A DNA stretch of 64,000 bases from Liolophura sinensis (Eukaryota; Mollusca; Polyplacophora; Chitonida; Chitonidae). The position numbers were made by a program, and so were the translations under genes. The notes beneath the pieces were generated by a model. The model ran no database searches. It saw only the letters and a list, made by a program, of their open reading frames with translations, and had not been told where the DNA came from. This document shows positions 13,795 through 26,500 of this stretch, piece by piece. Location: positions 4,141,703 through 4,205,702 of the forward strand of contig NC_088301.1 of assembly GCF_032854445.1 (NCBI RefSeq). The letters are read 5' to 3'. Within the stretch, counting starts at the first letter, position 1; every line of letters begins with the position of its first letter.

Positions 13795-14606
13795 AAAGTT
13801 TCGTGTGATTTAAGACTAAACTTTTCTCATATACACATGTCACCTTGGATGAACCTTTCCTCATACACACACGTTACCTATGACTAGTTTAAACCTTTCA
13901 TTATACGCATGTTACTTGCGACAAACCTTTCTTCATACACACGTTACCTATGACTTGGTTAAACCTTTCCTCATACACACATGTTACCTGCGACGAGCCT
14001 TTCGTCATATACACATGTTACCTGTGACTAGTTTAAACCTTTCCTCATTCCTCATACGCATGTTACCTGCGACGAACCTTTTCCTCATATACGCATGTTA
14101 CCTACGACAAACCTTTGCTAATACCTATCACTAGTATAAACCTTTCATCATACACACATGTTACCTGCGACGAACCTTTCCTCATATGCGCATGTTACCT
14201 ATGACTTGTTTAAATCTTTCCTCATACAAACATGTTAGCCGCGACGAACCTTTCCTCATATACACATGTTACCTGCGACGAACCTTTCTTCATACACGCA
14301 TGTTACCTGCGACGAACCTTTCCTCATACACACACGTTACCTATGACTAGTTTAAACATTTCCTCATACCCATGTTACCTACGTTACCTATGACTTGATT
14401 AAACCTTTCCTCATACGCATGTTACCTGCGACGAACCTTTCCTCATACACACATTTTGCCTAAAACGAACCTTTCTTCATACATGCATGTTACCTAAGAC
14501 GAACCTTTCCTCATACAGGCATGTTACCTACGACTAACGTTTCCTCGTATACGCATGTTACCTATGACTAATGCTTCCTCAGATGATCCTGTTACTGATG
14601 ACTAGT
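13795..14606. repeat. ~34-bp array derived from a SULT exon 4/intron 4 junction (left copy)
   Basis: The unit on the minus strand reads roughly CATGTGTATGAGGAAAGG then TTCGTCGCAGGTAA. TATGAGGAAAGG corresponds to the coding end YMRKG of exon 4 and the next bases to the intron start. About 20 units lie directly against the exon 4 remnant at 14607. Open frames reading CMRKGSSKVTCVYEK are translations of the repeat, not genes. Confidence 0.85.
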
Positions 14607-14692
14607 CTTTCCTCATATAAGCAGGCACTCCACCACGCCAGTAGTTTTTCTCTTCCCCATCAAAACACGTGTCTTTAGCTGCTTTCAGGTTA
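14607..14692 (-). pseudogene. Truncated duplicate of SULT-A exon 4
   Basis: The minus strand encodes NLKAAKDTCFDGEEKNYW then GGVPAYMRK, nearly identical to the end of SULT-A exon 4. The match stops at about 14692, so the first half of the exon is missing. The donor GT is gone (AGGAAAG followed by ACTAG). It lies at the right end of the left segmental-duplication copy, which also lacks a copy of exon 5. Confidence 0.85.
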
Positions 14693-15523
14693 CTTGGAAA
14701 AAGTTCTCAGAATTGCAGATAAAATATTTTTCTATTTTGAAATAGTTATTCCTCTAGTTATCCTAGTGAATGTAAAGCTAGAATGTATTGAATTTTCAAG
14801 GTGTAAAGCAGAGTCTCGCCACGGTACATGTATATGCTTATGACATAGTAAAGATTGTCATGCATGTTAATATATGATCAGTGCTCTTTAAGACTTTCAT
14901 CTCCTCCCTACGCCCTAACATCCCTAACATCCCCCTACCTCAACCCCCCCCCCCCCCCCCCACTTCCCCAACACCTCTCAACCTCGTCCCATAAACGGAA
15001 TATTGTGGTCTTGAGGTAATAATCCTGTGTTTTTGATGAGGACAGAACCTGGACCTGACAGGATTCCCGGAAACAGTCCATCTGCATCTTCACCGGAAAT
15101 GACCCATTCATATCTGGGGTTGTGACCCTCTTAAATGGCTGATTAGATTGCGCAAGTGGCCCGGGAATCGGCCCATTCTGAATACACCAGGCCTGGCTGT
15201 CACACGATTGATCAGCCTGTGCGCCTTATGAAGACTCTCTTCTCAGTTTTTCTTCGCGGAATTAGGTCAATGATAGCCAAGACGCTTGGCCCCACTGACA
15301 TGTTGATAGTACTTTGGGGAAATATCAATGACAGGAATGATGCAGCACGTAGCCCCAAAATTTATTCGGGGTTATCTGGGGAAAAAAGACTGAAACATGA
15401 ACCACATGTTGGAAGCACACAGGAATATCCTAGCTGACTAACTGTCCGCGAAGAGTGTGGATCACGGGAGATAACTCCTGTCACACTGGGGTTCACTCTG
15501 TATACGGGACGATGTTTCCGGCG
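14693..15523. repeat. Block shared with 32150-33180
   Basis: Between the two duplication copies lies about 830 bp that matches 32150-33180 along most of its length, including a run of 18 C (14944-14962). Shared landmarks include GTTCTCAGAATTGCAGAT, TGGCTGATTAGATTGCGCAA and CACACGATTGATCAGCCTG. An open frame of 93 codons here has no recognisable domain. Probably a non-autonomous mobile element or a piece of a larger duplication. Confidence 0.7.
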
Positions 15524-16204
15524 TGTATTAAAGAAGAATAATGGCCAATCCGGCTTGAACCTGAGTCACCATCGACACGATATAGTACCCGTTACATCAC
15601 CTTAGCTGATACATATTTCTAACAATAAACTATTTAACATAAAACATAAAACTCTTTCACAATCTGTTCAACGACATTTATTGTCTATTTTTTGTGTTAC
15701 ATGGACCTGATCGGTCAGCTTTTGTCTGGTAAAAAAGTACTCAACTTTCGTTACAAAAGTTTTACAAATTCGAAAATGCATTTTATTTTATTTATTTGCT
15801 TGTTTTTTGCTAAACACCAACAGGAAATGTTTACTTATACTCTGTAAAACACTGATCTTTGGCAAGTTACAGACGAACTTTCTCACATGTGATGTACAGA
15901 AAAGCACACCATACTGATGGAAGACAAGTGATCTTTAGCGAACGTTAGACCTTGCATTTTCGAAATAAGACATTATCTTGCACACAATAATGCAGCATTG
16001 TACTATGTCATAGTCAGGAGTATTAAATGGAAAGCGATGACGTGAACATCAACAACACAGTATTTTCTGTGGAATCAGCCAGTGACTAGAGAATGTTAAA
16101 GTAAACACCTCATAACAATAATATAATACTGACATACAGCGAGCAAACTGGCTTCATTTTTCGGAACAACACTACATGTACTTGTGTTTCACATTAAAGT
16201 GATT

Positions 16205-16770
16205 TAGTTTAGGTATGCAGAAGAGTTAGATGTGCAGTGCAATTTAGGTTCAGTACAGTTTAGTTATACACTACAGTTTAGGTCTGCAGAAGAGTTTAGA
16301 TGTGCAATGTAATTTAGATTCAGTACAGTTTAGTTATACACTACAGTTTAGGTCTGCAGAAGAGTTAGATGTGCAATATAATTTAGATTCAGTACAGTTT
16401 AGTTATACACTACAGTTTAGGTATGCAGAAGAGTTAGATGTGCAGTGCAATTTAGGTTCAGTACAGTTTAGTTATACACTACAGTTTAGGTATGCAGAAG
16501 AGTTAGATGTGCAGTGCAATTTAGGTTCAGTACAGTTTAGTTATGCACTACAGTTTAGGTATGCAGAAGAGTTAGATGTGCAGTGCAATTTAGGTTCAGT
16601 ACAGTTTAGTTATACACTACAGTTTAGGTATGCAGAAGAGTTAGATGTGCAGTGCAATTTAGGTTCAGTACAGTTTAGTTATACACTACAGTTTAGGTAT
16701 GCAGAAGAGTTAGATGTGCAGTGCAATTTAGGTTCAGTACAGTTTAGTTATACAGTACATACAGAGTTCA
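16205..16770. repeat. 69-bp minisatellite (right copy)
   Basis: Unit: GTTAGATGTGCAGTGCAATT, then TAGGTTCAGTACAGTTTAG, then the TATACACTACAG block; about 8 copies. Because 69 is a multiple of three, a 160-codon frame stays open with a 23-residue repeat (LDVQCNLGSVQFSYTLQ...). It lies beyond the SULT-A stop and has no counterpart in the left copy, so coding is doubtful. Confidence 0.88.
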
Positions 16771-17406
16771 GAGTAGGTACTTGATATATGACGTCATTAT
16801 CTGTATGGACACTTCTGTATGTGTGACAGCCAAGACTGGTGATACATCTCGTACATACAGCGACATCAAGCTTGCTGAATACCGGTATATCCTAAAATGA
16901 AACTTTAGAACTTATAATGTGACATTTCAGCTTATAACAAATATTGCCATCCAGCCTTTCAAACAGCTTGGTAGACTACATGTATAAAGTAAGATGTCGG
17001 CCCACGAGACATCTTATCAGCCAAGTAATGATAGGGTTTTAATGTAGCTTTCTGGTAAAAAAATGTAGCTTTTCATGTCAAAATGCTGAGCCTTAACGGT
17101 AAATACAATGTAGCATGCCAGTTTATGGTGTACACCTTCCCCGCAGCCGATAACGTAGCCTCTGACTTTCAATGAAGCCCCCTATAGCCTTAACAACTTA
17201 TATACATGTACATGCGTACATACAGAGACAGAAGCTCACATTTCTACCTAATTTTTCACCCATTTGTGAAAAAAACCATCTGGTTATATAAACAACATCG
17301 ATTTTCAGTTTTCCTGAAGGAAGCGGATACGTGCACTCGGACCTGTTTTCAGCACAGAGAATGTTACTTTAACATTTCCACGTGAAATCAAGGTGGCCTC
17401 TCCAAA

Positions 17407-17525
17407 TCAGCTGTCAAAGTCATATTTGAAGGTTATCTGGACATCTCGTAATTCAGAGGTAATTTTCTTGTCCCATTCTTCATTTTGCTGCACGGTAAAT
17501 GTGTTTTTCCAATCCCCAATGGTAC
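17407..17525 (-). CDS. SULT-A coding exon 5 (C-terminus)
   Basis: Acceptor TTGTAG|GT. Encodes TIGDWKNTFTVQQNEEW and ends FKYDFDS followed by TGA (17407-17409). It holds the conserved GDWKN stretch that closes over PAPS and the intact dimer motif KNTFTVQQNE. No AATAAA is seen close by; an ATTAAA-like site lies about 370 bp downstream near 17037 on the minus strand. Confidence 0.9.
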
Positions 17526-20500
17526 CTACAACCAAGAATTGTCCCAGTAATTTGGAATGATTCTTGATTTCACTAATTACCATAAGAAAAAGTGTATGCG
17601 GAGGAAAGAGAAGCTTTAATGATAGCATGCGTCTAGGCTGGGCCTTATTTACGCTAAATTACGAGAGTTACTGATGGGTCTCTACACTAGTTTTTACTTA
17701 AAATTGTCATTTCGCGATTGTCTTGCGTGAAATTCTTGAACTTCTATGATGTTAGGTGGAGTGTTTGTTTTCTAGAATATTCTCGGTAGTATCTATATAG
17801 TAGGCCTACCTAATATGCAAATGAGACAGTGAAATTCAAACTAAATACACGAGTGGCGAACACCCCCTTGATTTCCTAGAAGTGAATTTATTTCTTATGT
17901 GTCTTGATATTAACGTCACAGACAAATATTTGATTAATACCACCCAGGGCCATCAGTTTCATGGGTGGAAGAAGGGAGACTGACTGGAGTAAGTATATGT
18001 ATGTATGGTTGGGGTTTTACGTGGTACTTAGCAAGTTTTCAGTCATGTGACAACGATGTGTGTGCGTCTGTCCGGAGTAAATCACTGACCTAAGGCAAGT
18101 GACGGAGTTTGACTAGCAGATGGATATGAATGTCATATTCTAGATAGCAAGTGATCTCCAACGGACTTAAATGAGATCAGCTAAACGGCCCTGCCGCCGC
18201 TGAGGACAGTTTAGTGTCCACAAGATTTCGAAAACAGGGGAAGAAGTGGAATCTACAAAATACCATGTCCAAGTCTGGGAATGTTTCGTGTGATTTATGA
18301 CTAAACTCTTCTCATATACACATGTTACCTTCGACGAACCTTTCCTCATACACACGTTACCTTCGACGAACTTTCCTCGTACACACGTTACCTGCGACGA
18401 ACCTTTCCTTATATACACATGTTACCTATGACTAGTTTAAATCTTTCCTCATATACGCATGTTACTTATGACTAATGTTTCCTCATATACACATGTTGCT
18501 TATGAATAACGTTTCCTAATATACGCATGTTACTTATGACTAACGTTTCCTCATATACGCATGTTATCTTTGACTAACGTTTCCTCCTATGCGCATGTCA
18601 CTTATGACTAACGTTTCCTCATATATACGTGTTACCTATGACTAATGCTTCCTCATATGATCCTATTACTAATTACTAACCTTTTCTCATATAAGCAGGC
18701 ACTCCACCACGCCAGTAGCTTTTCTCTTCCTCATCAAAACACGTGTCTTTAGCTGCTTTCAGGTTTTTAAAGTTACATTTACGCTCTACTTCTTCATAAA
18801 ACTCATCCTTGTGGCTGACTCCGAGAAACTGAGCGAGGCGACGTACCTGGTGAGAGAAATCCTGGGAAAAAGAGACAAAAGAACAACTCAGCGAGGAATA
18901 AATGAAAAGTAAAGGAGAGAAAAGCTCACAACAATGATAAAAAACGAGAGAGAAACAATCAGTAAATGAGACCGCTACAGGAATATCAAACAATGAAGAG
19001 GCTACAGCAAAACCAAAAGTCAGACGAGGAAGATCGAAATACATGACAGACATATGATATGAAAGCGACAGACAAATAATAAGCAAAGCAATAATTAAGT
19101 GACAAATAAACGATAATCAGATAATATGAACAGACGCTAAACACGATAAAGAAAACAACAGATAAAGAATTAAGAAAACGACAGACACATTAAGCTTCCA
19201 TTCGTGATATTTCTTCGTTGTTTTGTTGGGATTTATATGTAATGATTATGCATTGAACAGGTATCGAATGCACTTGCGCTATTTTGAGGGTTGTAACGGT
19301 AAATGTCACATTCCAATTGGTACCTTGATTGCCAGGGGTAGTGTATGTAGAGAAAAGATTCACATGTTGTAAAGATACCTAGATGCATGCATTTAACAGC
19401 TCCTAATTGTATTTAGGCCTACCTTGCGGCTATCGAGAGCTTAGGTAGTCATTCAAACGGCAGAAATAGCCGCAGAATACCGGTACTGACAATGTGGAAG
19501 TTATCAGACGGCGGATACGCCATTTGACTTTGACCCTTTCGATCTCCGCAACCGCGTAAGTGCCAACAGGCTTATTATATCAAGTTTGTCATGGAATTTT
19601 GTGGAATGTGCTCTTAATAACATTTGCTATGTGATGGACATTTGGAGATAATTCTGAAAAAGATCGAAAAAATTTGACAGATTAGCTTGTTGTGAGTGTG
19701 TTTTGTTCAACTCATTTTCCCATTGCTTAAGCCTTTGGTGTCCGCAGCGTTGGCCAATCACTGCGAAACATTCACGTGATCGTTGAACCTCGCGGGTATT
19801 CTGTCCAGTAGGTAATGTTATTTGTCTGCGTGATAGGATCAGGTCATGATGAAATTAAAGTTTTACCAGGGCCAGTAGTTGTTGAGAAAAGCGTACAATG
19901 TAAGTGGTGGGAAGATTTGATTGTTAAAGTTTACATTAACAGTTGTATATAAATTAAGTGTTATGACGAACTAACATTGTTTGTATTAGGCGTAATGTTA
20001 CTTCGAAAACCTTTAGCTTTTGACACACGTACGTGTGGCCATAGCCTTGACAAACTCACAGTTCGAAAGTGAAACAGACACGTTCAAGATGGCGGATAGC
20101 CCTCGAAGTCGAGATGACATGCATTTTTACGTTTTCACTGCAATTCTGTACTTTAAGTTCGATACACATAAGTGAGATATCATGCTTGCAGACGACGAAC
20201 ACTGTAATGTTTTCCTTCCTTTACGAGCCAGAGCGATGTGTGTTTCAGAACCAGGTTTCAAGATGGCGGACTCGGATGTTTTTTCTTTTAGTTTGAAGCC
20301 AGGATTTCGTGTGGAGGACCAGTATCTATGATGTGGTGGTTCACGCTCCTTTTTCACAATTATAGATTTAGTACTCTGATGATCAACATTGAAACGATGG
20401 TTGAATATAATCTGTGATAAACATGCTTTTTTTAGTTTCTCTTCCGAATCTTTTCTAGGTGTTATCTCCCTTGATTAAAGTGTTGCACTCAATAGACCAA

Positions 20501-23500
20501 AGGTAGAAAGCAGTAAGCTGTTCCTAGGAAAAAAAGCGATGATGAAGACTTATTGATGACTAATTTTACGTTATCTTTAAATAGTCAGCATTTTTATTTC
20601 ATCTTATGCCAGAAAGTTTCAACATCTTGTTTTCCGCTGGGTTCTTGTTCATTTATATCAGCCTTTGTTTTGTTTTATGTTCTTGCTTACACGAATTTTT
20701 TTCTTACTGTTAAAAGTTAGAAGAAGAACAATAGACCCATTTCACAGCCTTTGTACTCTAGTTTTTATAGATTTTTTTTCAGGAGAATTTGGGATCACCT
20801 CTTGGTATATATCGTATTTGCATAATGATGTTCAGACTAAAGGCATGCATTTAGTTTGAATTATAATAATATTTATGAAGATATTAAAAATATAAATATG
20901 ATCAAAATCCAAGCTGAACACATTTTTAAATGAAAAGACAAAATTACAGAGCAAATATATTTCTTTAACATATTGATTTTATGTGACTTTTATGTTTTCT
21001 CCACCTTTGAATAAACTTGTCAATGACTCTTTTCAAGACATGACAAACTGACCAGATGTGTTCATCTCACCATCATCAAAGGTTCCTGAGTAACTTGCCA
21101 AAGATTGAAGGTTTATCCAGGTCAACCCAGTTTCCTTAAACCATAAAACTGTCCGTCACCGTAAAAGTGAAAAATTCCTGTGTGTGTCCTTAACCAACAA
21201 TGAAATAAAATAAAAAAATAAATCAACTGCACGACATGTGGATAAGGGGACATCGATGCGATAAGGGTTGAATTGTGAAACGACATGTTCCTTTATGCCC
21301 TAATGTCTGGTGTCATGAAAGACAGCTGAGCATTTCTAATACACGGAGATCTCAACTCCAAGATACATTTAATGACGCTGCCCCTTAAACCCCTCCATCC
21401 CCTAAAGATTTCAGTGTACCATGCAGTTAACTCACTATTTTTAGATCCTCAAATCGAAGATGGAAGATTTGGAGGTCATTTCGGCTCTGAATAAGCTTGT
21501 CCCACCTTTTAATGTTCTCAAACCAACTGCCGTACATCACTGAAACACAAACCCAATAGCCATATTATTACATAAAATAATTACATTATTAAACGGGGAA
21601 AACTTGCGCACGTCTCATATCATACGTCACACAAGAGTTGAACTTCAGACCTGTCTTTACTGACCAAGATTTGGGTGAATTATTTACATTATCATCTACA
21701 CAATTAAAACTGAGAAGTAGATAATTGTTTTCAGTTTACGAACATGATATGCCAGAGAACACCACAAGGAGTAAATACTTGTAATAACTGCAGATAAAAG
21801 TATTGACAGATACATCCATGTACCGGACTGACCTTTACAAAGGTCTACAAAGATATGCAAGTCTACACCTGTTATAAATGCATGGACCGAAATCTATAGA
21901 ACAGTTTAACTACTCGTGTATATTACGTGGCCACTTTATTCAACACAATGCTCGTTTTGTCTTTTGATGAGAAAGACTGAATCTACGTATAAACATGAAG
22001 ACATGCAGGTGGTACAAAATACAACAAGGGTTTGGAGAATTTGTTAACAAAACGCGATATTTTATAGTGCGTTTCCCACAAAACAGGGGGAAAAGGAGAA
22101 ATACAATATTTCAATGCAAAACAATAAATGAATAAATAAATAAATAAAAAAGATAAAAGAAGAAAACAAACAAAATAACAAGAAATAATGGGGTGACAAG
22201 GCCGTCCCGCCATACAGCTGCTCGTGGCAACTAAAAAACATATTTGAATGGTATCATAGAGATAAATGTGGAAATAAATATTCCGACGACAAAGACGATA
22301 AAAGACACCATTTGCCACTTTATTATACCTGTAATGTGCTAATCACTTGTGACAAAAAAGAAAAATACAAATCTAGGTGATAGCGTTTTCCTTATTAAAA
22401 GGGCAGCTGTTACAACAATATCTGATTTTTGGGGAGATGCAATGTGGCGGTCGGGGTTAGGGAGTTGGAGGGGGAGGGGAGGCAGAAAAAGGGGAGATAA
22501 CCTGGTGCCAAATCATGCTATGAATATGGAAAACACGGCATTACCGAGGATTTCCATTCCAAGTATCAGACTTGACATCTGATCAACTATGCATGGGGAT
22601 GGTCGATGCTCGAAAGCTGCTTGGATCGAAGGAACAATCTGAACCCTTAATTGGGATGGCGAACAGGGCAAGTCAAGGCGATGGTTTCCATGATTAAAGC
22701 TTAAAGAAGAATCACACAGATACAAGCAAATTTCAGGATTGAGCGCTTGAAATGGCCATCACGACGGTGGGGCTTGGAGGACCGAAGTATTAGCAGAATA
22801 CTGGCTGTTACAACCACGTATTACAAGTGCACAAAAGCCACACTAACGGGATGCTATCGCAGCTCTGATGTGATAACAAGACTATTAAAGGGCTTACTTG
22901 TATTACTTTTGTTCTGATTGTCTTTATTTATTTATTTGATTGGCGCCGTACACAAGAATATTACACTTATACGACGGCGTCCAGTTTTATGGTGGGAGAA
23001 CACCCGTCACAGCAAGGGGTAAACCCACGACCATCCGCAGGTTGCGACAGACCTTCCTACGTACCGCCGGAGAGGAAGCCAGCATGAGCTGGCTATGCTT
23101 GTCTGTAATGAAGTCCAATTTATTGCAGGCTGCCGTCGTATAAGTGAAATATTCTTGTGTATGGCGTAAAACACCAATCAAATAAATAAGTAAATATTCA
23201 GAATGCCTGACATAACAGAAACAGATTATCTGCACAATGGAAATGGCGAAGGAACTGGATCTAGTTCCGTGAGAAAACTTCTAACTATGACGTGCACATG
23301 CTAGGCACGGGTTCAGTACCGGCAGTGGAGTGGGCATTTTTACGCTTCCCCACTCTCATTGGTCATGGGGGCATTGTTGACCATTAACAGCTGTCCAGAA
23401 GCTTGCGCAGTCTTGGGTTTGCTGACGACTATTTTTCTTCCACGAATATGCTGTAGAAGTCTCAAAATCACACGTGAGAGCGTTTGCCAGTGATCTCCCT

Positions 23501-26500
23501 AGCTTCCACATCAGAGAACTTTTAAAACTCACTTTGCCAATCAGCGTAACATGAGACCTAGTAAACCTTACTGTAACCGTATTACCGCGAGATCTTGTAA
23601 AGCTTACTACAAAACCAGTAAAGTCCGGTTCAGTGTCATTTTTCCTCAGTTAGGTTTTTCTATACTTAAATTGCAGCACTTTAGAAGCTCCCTCGATCCA
23701 CTGTTTAAGCAGAATTAGGTAGATACTTAAAATTTTGCGCTGTGATCACCTTTAACATACAATGAGAACAGAACATTGCTACAAGGATTAAACCTCGGGG
23801 ATGATAGTCCACCAGCGGAATCCTGGTTTATGAAGGAATAAAATATAAAGGATCTTGTGAAAGCTTGTAATGCTCCCGTAACACGGGATCAAATAAAACT
23901 TACTTTGTTACCAAAACGTAAGATCTTATAAAGTTTAAAGTGACGATGTCCTTGAAACATGAAACATTATAAACCTTACTCTGTCCACATAGCATGAGAT
24001 TTTGTAAAACTTACTTTCTCCCCACAACATGAGATCTTGTAAAACTGACCTTCTCCCAGTAACATGAGATCTTGTAAAACTGACAATCTCCCAGTAACAT
24101 GAGATCTTGTAAAACTCACCTTCTCCCAGTAACATGAGATCTTGTAAAACTCACCTTCTTCCCACAACATGAGATCTTGGAAAACTGACCTTCTCCCAGT
24201 AACATGAGATCTTGTAAAACTCGCCTTCTCCCAATAACATGAGATCTTGTAAAACTCACCTTCTCTCCGTAACATGAGATCTTGTAAGACTCACCTTCTA
24301 CTCGTAACATTAGATCTTGTAAAACTCACCTTCTCCCAATAACATGACGTCTTGAAAAACTTACCTTCTACCCGTAACATGAGATCTTGTAAGTCTTACC
24401 TTCTTCACGTAGAATCAGATCTTGTAAGACTGACCTTTTCCCCGTGGGATGAGATGTTGTGAAACTCACCTTCTTCCCGTAACATAAGGTCTTGCAAAAA
24501 CTTAAGTAACTACGTCCCCGTAACATGAAACATTATAAACCTTACTCTGTCCACATAGCATGAGATTTTGTAAAACTTACTTTCTCCCCGTAACATGAGA
24601 TCTTGAAAGCCGTCCCAGCTTCCCTGGTAATCGGAAAGCAGGTCGCTGCTGACGAAATGAAACATGGAGACGGCCACATCTTTCGGGTTTCGGGAGAGGT
24701 AAAGCATCTTACAGCCCTTTTCCACAAACCCCTGGGGGAGATGCTCCAGATCCAGGTGCGTGTTAAGGACCCGGGGGGACGGGAGTTGATTCAGGTGGGT
24801 CAAATCCCGATATTCCAACATAAACTCGATCTTAGCCTGTTTGGAATTCTCGGCGAGCCCCGTCAGCAGCATGGTAACAACCTCCCATACCCAGTTCGTG
24901 CCTGAAATAATATACATCATCAGAAAACACTCACTGGAATACCTGAAATGATTTGCCCTTTCTGAAATACCAGAACGACTCTCATGACGGTGTTTTGTAC
25001 TCCGGTGTTAAGTGATAGGATCGTGCACGTTCCTCAGTATGGGAGGAAACAAATTTAACGAGAAAGAATTAAGCAAACTTCTGTGACAAAATACAGCCAG
25101 AGAATTTCTGGGTAAGTCTGGTGTAAGCCGATATAAGCTGTTCCGATAACAACACTTTCATGAATAACTACCAGGCTAATTATCATAGACTTGATAAGGA
25201 AACACTAAAAATAAACCCAGCCAGTATGAAATTAGAATCACTAAAACGATATAAACAGATAAAATTCACCAGAGTTGATTTTCTCCGAATAAAGCTCTAG
25301 TTAAAATACCACGTTTTGCTTCTGTGGTAAACACTATACGCGACAGAGGTAAACGAAACAGCTGGTCTAAAATGTCTTTACATAAGTCTTTACATGATCT
25401 AAATACATTAAACAGATACGGAATCTCTGAATATTTCACTAAATTATTGGTGGTCAGTTTTGAAAAGCGGTCGGAGTGAAAAAAAGCCCTTGCCCCCCTA
25501 AACCATTGACCTTTGGCAAGTAGGTGACGAATATTACCACGTATGACACTCACGTTTTTACGCGCAGAGCGAGTTCAAGGCGGGTTCCATATGATAGGTA
25601 GGCACTGAACTTCATATAAGACCATATATACGGCTTGACAATCGCTGACGGCCACAGAGCTAAACCCGAGAACAGGAATTTCCCTGCCCAAGGCTAGGAT
25701 TGAACCAACGCCACATGTATCCTAGGCTTGACCACAACCCATCTCGTATATGGTATAGATGAATCTCGTACATGGTATAGATGAATCTCGTACATAGTAT
25801 GGATAAATCTCGTACATGGTATAGATGAATCTCGTACATGGTATAGATGAATTCGTACATGGTACAGATGAATCTCGTACATGGTATAGGTGAATCTCGT
25901 ACATGGTATGAATAAATCTCGTACATGTTATAGAAGAATAACTAACAGTAATGTTTTGCAATCTGCGGATGGTCGTGGGCTGGCCGCCGTCGTATAAGTG
26001 AAATAATCTTGAGTACGCCGTAAAAGACCAATGAGATAAATAAATATTAGGGAAAAGGGGACTTGTGGAAAAGGACTAGGGGTAAGGGGCCTTGTGGATA
26101 AAGATTATAGAGTAAAGGCACTTTGTGGATAAAGACTAGGGGTAGGGACCCTTAATTGTGGATAAAGACTAGGGGTAAGGATCCTTAATTCTGGATAAGG
26201 GCTAGGGGTAAGGGGCCTTGTGCATAAAGACTAGGGGTAGCGACCCTAAATTGTGGATAAAGGCTAGGGGTAGAGACCCTTAATTGTGGATAAGGCCTAG
26301 GGGTAAGGGGCCTTGTGCATGAAGACTAGGTGTGGTTAAGAGACCTACCTGACCTCGGGTATCCACATATCAGAACGTCATCGGAGCGGACCTCTAGATC
26401 GTGCAGACGGCTAACTTTCTCGGCGATGTCCGGCACATAGGGCAGGTACTCCCCCTTGTATTCCACCACCCTTAGGTTGGCCCCATGTTTATCAGCTAGC

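Larger units (their letters stand above)
11823..14692. repeat. Left copy of a ~3-kb segmental duplication
   Basis: Long stretches match 15524-18770 in the same order: 11840-12090 with 15540-15780, 12640-12965 with 15865-16204 (nearly identical), 13140-13230 with 16755-16850, 13250-13600 with 17715-18095, and 13610-13830 with 18100-18330. After these come the 34-bp array and the exon 4 remnant. Sequence equivalent to 16860-17710, which holds SULT-A exon 5, is absent here. About 400 bp (12100-12500) is unique to this copy. Confidence 0.85.
15524..18770. repeat. Right copy of the segmental duplication (contains the SULT-A 3' end)
   Basis: Functional partner of the left copy: it holds intron 4, exon 5 and part of exon 4 of SULT-A. 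Its internal arrays differ in length from those on the left: the 69-bp array is long here and short on the left, while the 34-bp array is short here and long on the left. Confidence 0.85.

Noticed and set aside
15156-15437. 93-codon plus-strand frame as a gene
   Set aside because: It sits in a duplicated block whose other copy (32.7-33.1 kb) does not preserve the frame.
18862-19086. Upstream hydrophobic part of the open frame containing SULT-A exon 4
   Set aside because: It lies beyond a good CCCAG acceptor at 18862 and does not match the family; it is intron.
23976-24310. Frames reading FYKISCYW/SFTRSHVTGR as a possible repeat protein
   Set aside because: They come from the 35-bp array in SULT-A intron 2; only the part upstream of 24581 is a real exon.
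24603-24905. 100-codon plus-strand frame
   Set aside because: Antisense shadow of SULT-A exon 2.
25266-25553. 95-codon minus-strand frame as a gene in SULT-A intron 1
   Set aside because: No recognisable domain and it contains a dispersed-repeat word; coding use is unsupported.
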